A stretch of DNA of 64,000 bases, from the NCBI RefSeq assembly GCF_013186535.1, contig NZ_JABMCZ010000002.1, positions 310,001 to 374,000 of the forward strand, written 5' to 3'. How positions within the stretch are numbered: the stretch's first letter is position 1; every line of letters starts with the position of its first letter. The stretch is from Nocardia terpenica (GTDB taxonomy: Bacteria > Actinomycetota > Actinomycetes > Mycobacteriales > Mycobacteriaceae). The position numbers were made by a program, and so were the translations under genes. Below the pieces are notes generated by a model that had not been told where the DNA came from, did not search any database, and saw only the letters and a list, made by a program, of their open reading frames with translations. Shown here piece by piece: positions 42,033-50,062 of the stretch.

Positions 42033-42459
42033 TCCCGGCCAAAAGCACGCCGGGACCAGAAGTGAGACCCGCGCCGGGATGACGAGTGGCACCGGCGCCG
42101 CGACGACAAGTGGCACCCGCCCCGGGACGACAAGTGGCACCCGCCCCGGGACAACGAGCGGGACCCGCGCCAGGACAACACGCGAGACCCACACCGGGAC
42201 AACGAGCGGGACCCACACCGGGACGACCAGTGGTGCCCACACCGGGACGACCAGCGGGACCCGCGCCGCGTCGACCAGCGGGACCCGCGCCAGGACAACA
42301 CGCGAGACCCACACCGGGACGACAAGTGGTGCCCACACTGGGATGACGAGTAGGACCCACATCGGAGCGACCAGTGGTGCCCGCGCCGCAACAACGAGCG
42401 GGACCCACACCGAGAGGGCCAGTGGCGCCCATGCCGGGACGGCCAGTGGGACCCGGGCC
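42033..42459. repeat. Hairpin-core repeat locus 4 with a 17-unit 24-bp array
   Basis: A core in plus orientation (42033-42055) is followed by 17 imperfect 24-bp units at 42052-42459, most starting GGGACRAC and ending CCCRCRCC. Because 24 is a multiple of 3 the array is open in several frames, which creates long false reading frames (for example repeating TSGTHTGT on the plus strand). It fills most of the 560 bases between the ACAD start and the stop of the adenylating enzyme gene. Confidence 0.92.
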
Positions 42460-42505
42460 GGAGGGGCGGGTGTGGGTTCTGGTCGGGGTTTGTTTTGTCA
42501 TGGCG

Positions 42506-44119
42506 TCACGTCCATAGGCCGGTGCCGTGGACTGCGTTGGTGCCGAGGATGGCGTGGCGGAGTTCGTGGCGGCGGATTTTCCAGGTTGCGGTGCGGGGGA
42601 GGGCCGGCCAGGGGAGTATTACCGGTGGAGCTAGGGGTGGGAGGTCGGATACTGCTTGTTGCCATTGGTGGTCGTTCAGGGGGGCGCCGTCGAGGCAGAG
42701 GACCGGGACCGGGAGTTGGCCGGGGACACCCAGTACCGTGACCTCGGTGGCGGTCGGGATACGGTCCAGCAGGGTGCTTTCCAGGGCCAGGCCGCTGGTG
42801 CCGGGGATGATGTCTACCTCGCGGTCTACCAGGCGTAGGCGGCCGAGCCAGTCGCGGTAGCCGATATCGCCGGTGTTCCACCACTTTCCGCCGTTTTTGC
42901 GGTCGTGGCGGTCGGGTTCGCCGAGGTATTCGAGGCAGCGGGCCTTGCTGGCGGCCAACAGGAGGCCCTGGCGGCCGATGCCGCGGCGGCGGCCGGTTTC
43001 GGGGTCGGTGACGCGGACCCGGGCTACGGTGGGCATGGTCCAGCCGACGTCACTGGTTACCGGGTTGCCGACGCGGCGCAGGCGGGCGCGGGTGAAGATC
43101 GCGCTGGAGATCGGGCCGACCTCGCTCTGGCCCCACGATGCCACCCACAGCGGCCAGCGCCGCCGGGACACCTCGAGGAAGGAGCGGACCGTCGGCGGAT
43201 GCACCATGTCGAAGGTGCTGATGTACAGGCGCACCTGTGACAGGGCGTCGGCGTGGGTGCGGGTCAGGCCGCGCCAGCGCTGAAAGATGTTGGGGCACGC
43301 CTCGATACTGGTCGGGCGGTGCTCGGTCAGCATGCGGGCCACATTGTCGGGATCGTGGTCGGCGACGATCACCAGCCTGGTGGGCGCGAACCTGGTCTGC
43401 GCGATCGCGAAGGTCACCGCCCGCCAGTGCGCATACGAAATCGAGGACAGCACAACGTCTTTGCGGCGGCTGACCACGAACGGGATCGGCATGAGCTCGA
43501 GGCGGCTGGCCGCGCGCAGCGTCCGCGTGGACTGCACCACCAGTTTCGGCACGCCGGTGGTGCCGGAGGTGTGGGTCATCAGCAGCGGCTCATCGATATC
43601 GGCGAATCGCACCGGGGCCGCGGCGGCACCGCGCACATCGTCGAAAGGTACGGCACTGTCCGGTAATTCGCTGCGGTCCAGGTGCACGCTCCGCGACGGC
43701 AGCACCACGGTGCGCCGACCGCCGAGCACGTCCACGCCCTCGGTGAGGATGCGCCGGATCACGCTCGCCGACATCACCACCAGCTTCGGATCCAGCCGCG
43801 CGAGCAGCTCCCGCTGCGCCGAAAGACCGTTCACCGCCGCGATATTCGCGGGCACCGCGCCGATGCGGGCGGCCGCCACCGCGGTCAGCACCAGGTCGAA
43901 GTGATTGTCCTTGACGACCCCGATCCGATCGCCGGGCCGCACCCCCGCCCCGTACAGCCAGGCCGCCGTATCGTCGACCAGCCGCGCCAGCGCCGCCCCG
44001 TCGTACACCACGCCCCCGTCGGGCGCGATGTCGAAGGGATGGTCGAGATGCACGGTCGTCCGGACGGCCTTGGCCGCGTGGTCGTGGAACACCGTGCCCA
44101 ACTGGATCGGTCGTGCCAT
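42506..44119 (-). CDS. Acyl-adenylating enzyme (ANL superfamily)
   Basis: 537 residues. P-loop LMTHTSGTTGVPKLVVQS, a WGQSEVGPIS block in place of the YGxTE motif, WWNTGDIGYRDWLGRLRLVDRE and the C-terminal lysine in RTATWKIRRHELRH are visible. Segments such as SRLELMPIPFVVSRRKD and FVMVHPPTV-like DMVHPPTVRSF are divergent from FadD and FAAL proteins. It activates a carboxylic acid, perhaps the sugar uronate or a starter acid, for later loading. It is 12 bases downstream of the sugar dehydrogenase gene in the same direction. Confidence 0.82.
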   Translation of the reverse strand: MARPIQLGTVFHDHAAKAVRTTVHLDHPFDIAPDGGVVYDGAALARLVDDTAAWLYGAGVRPGDRIGVVKDNHFDLVLTAVAAARIGAVPANIAAVNGLSAQRELLARLDPKLVVMSASVIRRILTEGVDVLGGRRTVVLPSRSVHLDRSELPDSAVPFDDVRGAAAAPVRFADIDEPLLMTHTSGTTGVPKLVVQSTRTLRAASRLELMPIPFVVSRRKDVVLSSISYAHWRAVTFAIAQTRFAPTRLVIVADHDPDNVARMLTEHRPTSIEACPNIFQRWRGLTRTHADALSQVRLYISTFDMVHPPTVRSFLEVSRRRWPLWVASWGQSEVGPISSAIFTRARLRRVGNPVTSDVGWTMPTVARVRVTDPETGRRRGIGRQGLLLAASKARCLEYLGEPDRHDRKNGGKWWNTGDIGYRDWLGRLRLVDREVDIIPGTSGLALESTLLDRIPTATEVTVLGVPGQLPVPVLCLDGAPLNDHQWQQAVSDLPPLAPPVILPWPALPRTATWKIRRHELRHAILGTNAVHGTGLWT

Positions 44120-44131
44120 GGCGATTCCCTT

Positions 44132-45412
44132 TCAGAGCAGCTCGACGTGCGGGCGGCCGGGCAGCCGGCGGCGGCAGTCGAAGACATAGGTCGCGTTCTC
44201 GACGATGAGGTCGTAGTCGACGTAGTCGTGATCGGTGAGGATCACCACCACATCGGCGGCCCGCACATCCCCCGCGGTCACCTCGGAACGAACCAGCCCG
44301 GCCAGCTCCGGTTTCTCCGCGATCAGCGCATCCGCGTAGTGCACATCCGCACCGGCCGCGACCAGCTGGCGGCAGATCTCCAGCGCGGGCGAGCAGCGCA
44401 GGTCCGACACGTTCGGCTTGTAGGCCAGCCCGATCGCGAACACGCGCGCGCCGACCGCCGCGATAGCGCGGCGCCGCAACCCCTTCTCGATGCGCCGGAC
44501 CACGTAGGCGGGCATCTCCGCATTGATGCGGTCGGCGAGTTCGACCATCCGGAACCGCTGCTCGGTGTCCCGGGCGACCTTCCAGGACAGATACAGCGGA
44601 TCGATCGGCAGGCAGTGCCCGCCGACCCCGGGGCCGGGCAGGAACTTCATGAACCCGAACGGCTTGGTGTCGGCCACCTCCAGCGCCTGCCACAGATCTA
44701 TCCCGAGCAGATCCGCGTGCATCGCCAGCTCGTTCACCAAGGCGATGTTGACCTGCCGGAAGGTGTTCTCGAAGACCTTCGCCAGCTCGGCGACCTTCGG
44801 TTCGGGCGCGGTCACCACGCGATCGAGGAAGGCGCCGTAGAACTCTCGCACCCGCGACAGCGAGGCGTCGTCGATGCCGGAGACGACCTTCGGGGTGGTC
44901 TCCATGGTCCAGCGGGCATTGCCCGGATCGATGCGTTCGGGGCTGAAGCCCAGCGCGAAGTCGACGCCGGGCTCCAGGCCGGACTCCGCGCGCAGGATCG
45001 GCGCCACCACCTCCTCGGTGGTGCCCGGGTAGCTGGTCGACTCCAGGATCACCAGGCAGCCGGGCCGGGCGCGCCGCCCGACCTCGGTCGCCGCCGTGCG
45101 CACCGCGCCCAGATCCGGCTGCCGGTCCGCGTTCAGCGGGGTGGGCACGGTGATCACCGCGATATCGAAGCCGGACAGATCGGCGGCGGTGTCGGAGGGG
45201 CGGTAGCGGTGCGTCGCCAGCAGCGCCGCCAGCCGCTGCGAGGTGACGTCCGGGATCGGCGAGACGCCGCCGACCAGGGTGCGCACCCGCTCCGGGTCGG
45301 CGTCGAAACCCACGACGTCGTAACCGTTCTCGGCGGCGGCCACGGCCAGTGGGAGCCCGACGTGCCCCTGGCCGAGCACGACCACCTTCTCGATTCGCTC
45401 TGTAGTTGTCAT
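44132..45412 (-). CDS. UDP-glucose/UDP-ManNAc-type nucleotide-sugar dehydrogenase
   Basis: 426 residues. NAD motif VVVLGQGHVGLPLAVAAAENGYDV; VPTPLNADRQPDLGAV; ESTSYPGTTEEVVAP; SPERIDPGN; the substrate block AELAKVFENTFRQVNIALVNELA; and the catalytic-Cys block GPGVGGHCLPIDPLYL are all present. It oxidises a C6 alcohol of an NDP-sugar to the uronate in two steps. The catalytic Cys is intact. ATG 45412 overlaps the aminotransferase stop by 4 bases, so aminated NDP-uronates are likely products. Confidence 0.92.
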   Translation of the reverse strand: MTTTERIEKVVVLGQGHVGLPLAVAAAENGYDVVGFDADPERVRTLVGGVSPIPDVTSQRLAALLATHRYRPSDTAADLSGFDIAVITVPTPLNADRQPDLGAVRTAATEVGRRARPGCLVILESTSYPGTTEEVVAPILRAESGLEPGVDFALGFSPERIDPGNARWTMETTPKVVSGIDDASLSRVREFYGAFLDRVVTAPEPKVAELAKVFENTFRQVNIALVNELAMHADLLGIDLWQALEVADTKPFGFMKFLPGPGVGGHCLPIDPLYLSWKVARDTEQRFRMVELADRINAEMPAYVVRRIEKGLRRRAIAAVGARVFAIGLAYKPNVSDLRCSPALEICRQLVAAGADVHYADALIAEKPELAGLVRSEVTAGDVRAADVVVILTDHDYVDYDLIVENATYVFDCRRRLPGRPHVELL

Positions 45413-46518
45413 GCCACGAACTCGCAAACGGTATCGGCGATGTACTCGACCTGGGTGTCGGTGAGATGCGGCCAGATGGGGACGGCCAGGTTGCGGTCGC
45501 TGGCCGACCGCGCGTGCGGCCACGATCCGGCACCGGCCCACGCGTCGAAGGCCGGTTGCTGCGGCAGCGGCACGGGATAGTAGACGTGGCTGCCGATCTC
45601 GCGCGCCGACAGCCACGCCCGCAGGTCCTCGCGGCGGTCCACCAGCAGCGAGTACACGTAGTAGCAGCGGCCGTTGCGACCGGCGGGCGGCGCGAGCACG
45701 CCGCGGTCGGCCAGCCCGGCGAAGCGCTCGGTGTAGTAGTCGGCGATCCGTGCCCGCCGCTCCAGCCGGTCGGCGAAACCGGGCAGCCGGGCCAGCTGGA
45801 AGGCGGCGATGATCTCGTCGAACCGCTTGTTCTGGCCGACGACGTGATGCAGGAACCGGGTCTTGCCGTCCTGGCCGTGATTGCGATGCATGCGCACCGC
45901 GGCGGCCAGCTCGGCGTCCTCGGTGAGCACCATGCCGCCCTCCCCGGCGGTTCCCATCGCCTTCACCTGGAAGAACGAGAACACGCCCAGATCGCCCCAG
46001 CGCCCGGCGGGGACGCCGTCGAGCACCGCGCCCTGCGCCACCGCCGCGTCCTCGATGAGCGCGAGGTCGTGTTCCCGCGCGATGGCCCGCATGGCGGGCA
46101 TGTCGGCCATGATCGAGAACACGTGCGCGGGCATGATCGCCCGGGTGCGTGGGGTGATCGCGGCCCGCACCGCATCGGGGTCCAGCACCATCGTCCACGG
46201 GTCGACATCCGCGAAAACCGGTGTGGCACCGGCATTCACGACCGAGCTGGCGACCGGCTGGCAGCAGAACGCGGGCACGATCACCTCGTCGCCCGGACCC
46301 AGGCGCAGCGCCGCCACGCACAGCTCCAGCGCGCCGGTGCCGCTGGAGCAGGCCACCGTGTGCGTCGCCCCGCTGGCCTCGGCGATCGCCGCCTCGAATT
46401 CCGCGGTGCGGGCGCCGAGAATGAATTTCTGATCGGCTCCGGTACCCAGCTCGAACAGCAGATTCTCGAGCGTGTCGCGATCCGGTTCGAAAAGGTCGGG
46501 AGGAAAGAACGGAATCAT
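45409..46518 (-). CDS. DegT/DnrJ/EryC1-family PLP aminotransferase
   Basis: 369 residues from ATG 46518, overlapping the second aminotransferase stop. The family blocks are AEFEAAIAEASGATHTVACSSGTGAL, GDEVIVPAFCCQPVASSV, IEDAAVAQGA and the PLP lysine in FSFFQVKAMGTAGEGGMV. HVYYPVPLPQQPAF near the end is the typical active-site histidine region. It transfers an amino group from Glu/Gln to a keto sugar. The short distance to the dehydrogenase supports a sugar role. Confidence 0.9.
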   Translation of the reverse strand: MIPFFPPDLFEPDRDTLENLLFELGTGADQKFILGARTAEFEAAIAEASGATHTVACSSGTGALELCVAALRLGPGDEVIVPAFCCQPVASSVVNAGATPVFADVDPWTMVLDPDAVRAAITPRTRAIMPAHVFSIMADMPAMRAIAREHDLALIEDAAVAQGAVLDGVPAGRWGDLGVFSFFQVKAMGTAGEGGMVLTEDAELAAAVRMHRNHGQDGKTRFLHHVVGQNKRFDEIIAAFQLARLPGFADRLERRARIADYYTERFAGLADRGVLAPPAGRNGRCYYVYSLLVDRREDLRAWLSAREIGSHVYYPVPLPQQPAFDAWAGAGSWPHARSASDRNLAVPIWPHLTDTQVEYIADTVCEFVA

Positions 46519-47708
46519 CGGTGATCGCCTCGATAGAAAGCCGATATCGCGTCGCAGACGACGTCGATATCGTGTTCGGTGAGATCCGGGTAGAACGGCA
46601 GTGCAATGGCTCGGCGAGACGCCGCCGTCGCATGGGGGAATTTGTCCGGCGTATTCCGCTCGTTCGCGAAACACGGCTGTTCCGGCAGCGGGCGGGGATA
46701 ATAGATTTCGGTGCCGATGCCCTGCACCGTCAGGTATTCGGCGAGCTCGTCGCGACGCTCCACCTCGATCAGGTAGACGTAGAAGACCGGGTTGGTGTCG
46801 GCGGTGCGCGGCAGCACTCGCGGGGTGCGCAGCACGCCGTCGATGCCCGCGAGGCGCTCGTCGTAGCGCGCCGCCAGCGCGGCCCGGCGGTCGATGTCGG
46901 CGTCCAGCGTGGTCAGCTTCGCCAGCAGGATCGCCGCCTGGATGTCGTCCATCTTGCTGTTGGTGCCGGAGGAGCCGGACAGGTTGGAGATTCCGGCGAT
47001 GTGGTCGACGGTGCGGCCCATCCGGCCGTGGTGGCGCAGCGTCTGCACCCGGTCGGCGATGTCGGGATCGTCGGTGATCACCATGCCCGCGTCGCCGAGC
47101 GCGCCCAGCGTCTTGGTGGGGAAGAACGACAGCACCCCGCCGCGGCCGTGCAGGCCCGCGTGAATTCCGTTCCAGCGCATGCCGATCGCCTCGGCGCTGT
47201 CCTCGATCAGGTCGATGCCGTGGCGGCGGGCGAAGGCGGTCAGCGCCTGCAGGTCGGCGAGCTGGTGGAACAGGTGCACCGGCAGCACGGCCCGGGTGCG
47301 GGCGGTGACGGCCGCGGCCGCCGAGTCCAGGTCCATGGCGTAGTCGCCGTCGGCGGTGATGTCGGCGAAGACCGGGGTGGCGTGCACCAGCGCGACCGCC
47401 GAGGCAGTGGCGAAGAAGGTGTAGGCGGGCACGATCACCTCGTCGCCGGGCCCGACGCCGAGCGCGCGCAGCAGCAGCACCAGCGCGTCGGTGCCGCTGT
47501 TGACGCCGAGCGCGAATCGGGCCCCGGTGTAGTCGGCGATCGCGCGCTCGAGTTGGGCCACCTGCTGCCCGTGCGAATATTTACCGCGATCGAATACGGC
47601 GTCGACGTTCTTACGGATCTCCGGCCACATCCGGCGAAACGAGGCGGCCTGCGTGAAGAACGGGACGGAATGGGTCGCAGCGGTCATGCCCTGCATTTGT
47701 GCGTTCAT
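46515..47708 (-). CDS. DegT/DnrJ/EryC1-family PLP aminotransferase (second copy)
   Basis: 397 residues. It has GKYSHGQQVAQLERAIADYT, FALGVNSGTDALVLLLRAL, GDEVIVPAYTFFATASAVA, DLIEDSAEAIG and the PLP lysine in LSFFPTKTLGALGDAGMV. EIYYPRPLPEQPCF is the matching C-terminal block. It shares the family but is not a recent duplicate of the neighbouring aminotransferase. It is the first gene of the long minus-strand cluster; its promoter region now carries an IS630-family insertion. Confidence 0.9.
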   Translation of the reverse strand: MNAQMQGMTAATHSVPFFTQAASFRRMWPEIRKNVDAVFDRGKYSHGQQVAQLERAIADYTGARFALGVNSGTDALVLLLRALGVGPGDEVIVPAYTFFATASAVALVHATPVFADITADGDYAMDLDSAAAAVTARTRAVLPVHLFHQLADLQALTAFARRHGIDLIEDSAEAIGMRWNGIHAGLHGRGGVLSFFPTKTLGALGDAGMVITDDPDIADRVQTLRHHGRMGRTVDHIAGISNLSGSSGTNSKMDDIQAAILLAKLTTLDADIDRRAALAARYDERLAGIDGVLRTPRVLPRTADTNPVFYVYLIEVERRDELAEYLTVQGIGTEIYYPRPLPEQPCFANERNTPDKFPHATAASRRAIALPFYPDLTEHDIDVVCDAISAFYRGDHR

Positions 47709-47803
47709 ATGCCTTCTGCCCCCGGAAGCGAATCTGTATCGATTGACCGGTTACCGACCTCGACCTCATGAACGGTATGTTGCGCGAGGTATCCGGTGCA
47801 CTA

Positions 47804-48995
47804 GTGCCTCGTCCGGAAAGGTTGATGCGTTAATCGTCGGGGTGTCGGGTTGCTCGCCACTGGTCGGCCGGTGATGCTGCCTGGCGGAGGTGGTGCCGGT
47901 GGCTCGGAAGCCGGATGTGTTCGTCAGAGCGGTGACCCCGCAGGAGGGTCGCAAGCTGGCCCAGATCGCCCGGCGCAGCAAGCAACCAGTGCGGATGCGG
48001 CGGGCGGTGGTGGTGATGGCCTCGGCGCAGCATCAGCCGGTCGGGTTCATCGCGAAGCTGATGCAAGTATCGGAATCGTATGTGCGGCAAGTGATCCACG
48101 ATTTCAACGAGAAGGGCTTCGAGGCGCTCGACCCAAAATGGAGAGGGGGCAGACCGGCGAAGACCGATCAGGCGATGCGTGATCGGATCTGTCGGATCGC
48201 CCGGTGCTGCCCCCTCGATCTAGGCTGGCCGTTCACGACGTGGAGCCTGTCGAAACTGCGAGAGGTATTGGCGGTCAACAGGATCGCCGAAATCAGCCGC
48301 GAGACGCTGCGCAGGATCCTGAAGGCCGGTGGGGTGTCGTGGCAGGCTACCAAAACCTGGAAGGCCAGCAACGATCCCGAGTTCACCGAGAAGATGAACC
48401 GGGTGCTCGACCTCTACGACCATCCACCCGCAGACGGGCGCGTGATCTGTGTGGACGAGTTCGGTCCGTTGAATCTGCAGCCGCGGCCCGGTCGCGGCTG
48501 GTTCACGCGTCGCCGGCCCAAGCGGCTGCGAGCGACCTACAACAGAACCCAAGGCGTGCGGCACATGCTCGGCGCCCTGGACCTGCGCAGCGGGCAGTTG
48601 TACTACCGGATCCGTGACCGCAAACGCTGGACCGAATTTCTGGCCTTCCTCAAGACCTTGCGGGCCCGCTGGGCGGGCGAGAAGTTGTACCTGATCTGCG
48701 ACAACTACTCGGTCCACAAACGGCGTGAGGTGCGAGAGTGGTGCGCCGCCAACCAGATCGAGTTGGTGTTCCTGCCGACCTACTCCTCATGGCTGAACCG
48801 CATCGAATGCGAGTTCGCCGCCCTGCGCTACTTCGCGCTGAACGGTACCGATCACCGCAGCCATGACGAGCAGGACGCGGTCATCGGCGACTACATCCGC
48901 TGGCGTAACCAGCACGCCGGACCTGTCCGCAACTTCGCTGTCGGCTCCAAGATCCGGCGACCCGATTACCTACCGAAGGTTGCGTGACAAGGCAC
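47804..48995 (+). mobile_element. IS630-family insertion sequence, intact
   Basis: 1192 bp bounded by a TA target duplication (47802-47803 and 48996-48997). The ends are inverted: left GTGCCTCGTC, right GACAAGGCAC (complement GTGCCTTGTC), nine of ten identical. A single transposase of normal length fills the element. TA duplication and DDE spacing are characteristic of the IS630 family. It lies between the divergent aminotransferase and SDR genes. Confidence 0.92.
47899..48987 (+). CDS. IS630-family transposase
   Basis: About 362 residues from GTG 47899, 8 bases after GGAGG. It has an N-terminal helix-turn-helix (VGFIAKLMQVSESYVRQVIHD in blocks), then the DDE triad in ICVDEFGPLN, LICDNYSVHKRREV and SSWLNRIECEFAAL. 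All three acids are present and the frame is intact, so the element may be active. The Glu region NRIECEF is normal for this family. No accessory gene is inside the element. Confidence 0.93.
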   Translation: MARKPDVFVRAVTPQEGRKLAQIARRSKQPVRMRRAVVVMASAQHQPVGFIAKLMQVSESYVRQVIHDFNEKGFEALDPKWRGGRPAKTDQAMRDRICRIARCCPLDLGWPFTTWSLSKLREVLAVNRIAEISRETLRRILKAGGVSWQATKTWKASNDPEFTEKMNRVLDLYDHPPADGRVICVDEFGPLNLQPRPGRGWFTRRRPKRLRATYNRTQGVRHMLGALDLRSGQLYYRIRDRKRWTEFLAFLKTLRARWAGEKLYLICDNYSVHKRREVREWCAANQIELVFLPTYSSWLNRIECEFAALRYFALNGTDHRSHDEQDAVIGDYIRWRNQHAGPVRNFAVGSKIRRPDYLPKVA

Positions 48996-49053
48996 TAGCA
49001 AGAAACTGCTGTCCACCCTTTCGGGCGAAGGGCCGGGCTGGTTGTATCGGGGT

Positions 49054-49878
49054 ATGAGAGCCTCCGCCGCACTGTTGCGCACGCCCACCCGTCCCTGCCG
49101 CCGGGCCCGGCGGCGGCCGATCGCCGGGCTGCGGATCGTGATCACGGGCGCCTCCTCGGGCATCGGCCGGGCCGCGGCGCTGGCGCTCGCCGCGCAGGGG
49201 GCACGGGTCGTGCTGGTCGCCCGGCGCGAGACGGAACTTCGGTTGGTGCACAAGGAGATCGGCGAATCGGGGGGTTGCGCGGAGTATCACGTGGCGGATC
49301 TGAGCAGGCCCGCGGAGGTGGACGCGCTGGTGGCCCGGCTCGCCGGGGGCGATCGCATCGATGTACTGATCAACAACGCGGGCAGGTCGATTCGCCGCGC
49401 GGTGGCCGAATCCCTGGACAGGGTCCACGATTACGAGCGCACCATGGCGATCAACTACTTCGGCGCGGTGCGGCTCACCCTGGGCCTGCTCCCCGCCATG
49501 CGCGCGGCGGGCGGCGGCCACATCGTCAATGTGGGCACCTGGGGCGTGGGTTTCGAGACCTCCCCGTACTTCTCGGCCTACCTGGCCTCCAAGTCCGCCC
49601 TCGTCGCCTTCGGCCGCTGCCTCGACGCCGAACTGTCCCTCGAAGGCATCCACACCACGGCCGTCAACTTCCCCTCCGTCCGCACCCCCATGATCGCCCC
49701 CACCACCAAGTACGCGAACCTCCCCGCCCTATCCCCCGAACAAGCCGCCCAGTGGCTCGTCACCGCCATCCACAAACGCCCCCTCCGCATCGAGCCCTAC
49801 GCGGTCCACCTCCTCCGGCCGTTGAACGCCGTCGCTCCCCGCACGGCCGCAAAAGTGTTGCTGCGCTTGGGGATGTGA
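49054..49878 (+). CDS. Short-chain dehydrogenase/reductase
   Basis: 274 residues from ATG 49054 (TTG 49042 is an alternative). Cofactor motif TGASSGIGRAAALAL, then NNAGRSIRRAV, VNVGTWG and catalytic SAYLASKSALVAF with intact Tyr and Lys. C-terminal VNFPSVRTPMIAPTTKY matches mycobacterial SDRs near lipid genes. The IS630 right end is 58 bases upstream, so its original promoter may be displaced or replaced. The stop codon is followed at once by a hairpin core of repeat locus 5. Confidence 0.88.
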   Translation: MRASAALLRTPTRPCRRARRRPIAGLRIVITGASSGIGRAAALALAAQGARVVLVARRETELRLVHKEIGESGGCAEYHVADLSRPAEVDALVARLAGGDRIDVLINNAGRSIRRAVAESLDRVHDYERTMAINYFGAVRLTLGLLPAMRAAGGGHIVNVGTWGVGFETSPYFSAYLASKSALVAFGRCLDAELSLEGIHTTAVNFPSVRTPMIAPTTKYANLPALSPEQAAQWLVTAIHKRPLRIEPYAVHLLRPLNAVAPRTAAKVLLRLGM

Positions 49879-50055
49879 TCCCGGCCAAAAGCACGCCGGG
49901 ATCATGGTGACGGCACGCCGGGATCATGGTGACGGCACGCCGGGATCATGGTGACGGCACGCCGGGATCATGGTGACGGCATGCCGGGATCATGGTGACG
50001 GCATGCCGGGATCATGGTGACGACGCTCATGGTCCCGGCATGCTTTTGGCCGGGA
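49879..50055. repeat. Hairpin-core repeat locus 5: inverted cores flanking a 22-bp array
   Basis: A plus-orientation core (49879-49901) starts immediately after the SDR stop codon. Five 22-bp units at 49898-50007 (GGGATCATGGTGACG then GCACGCC, or GCATGCC in the last two) follow, with a partial sixth and a minus-orientation core at 50033-50055, 8 bases from the stop of the convergent LuxR gene. Each unit equals the right arm of the core plus spacer TCATGGTGACG. The switch from GCAC to GCAT follows the loop of the nearer core. Confidence 0.92.
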
Positions 50056-50062
50056 TCTATCG

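Noticed and set aside
41293..42741. Long plus-strand frame with TSGTHTGT repeats, antisense to the acyl-CoA dehydrogenase
   Set aside because: It exists only because the 24-bp array and high-GC antisense DNA lack stops; the minus-strand enzyme with intact motifs is the real gene.
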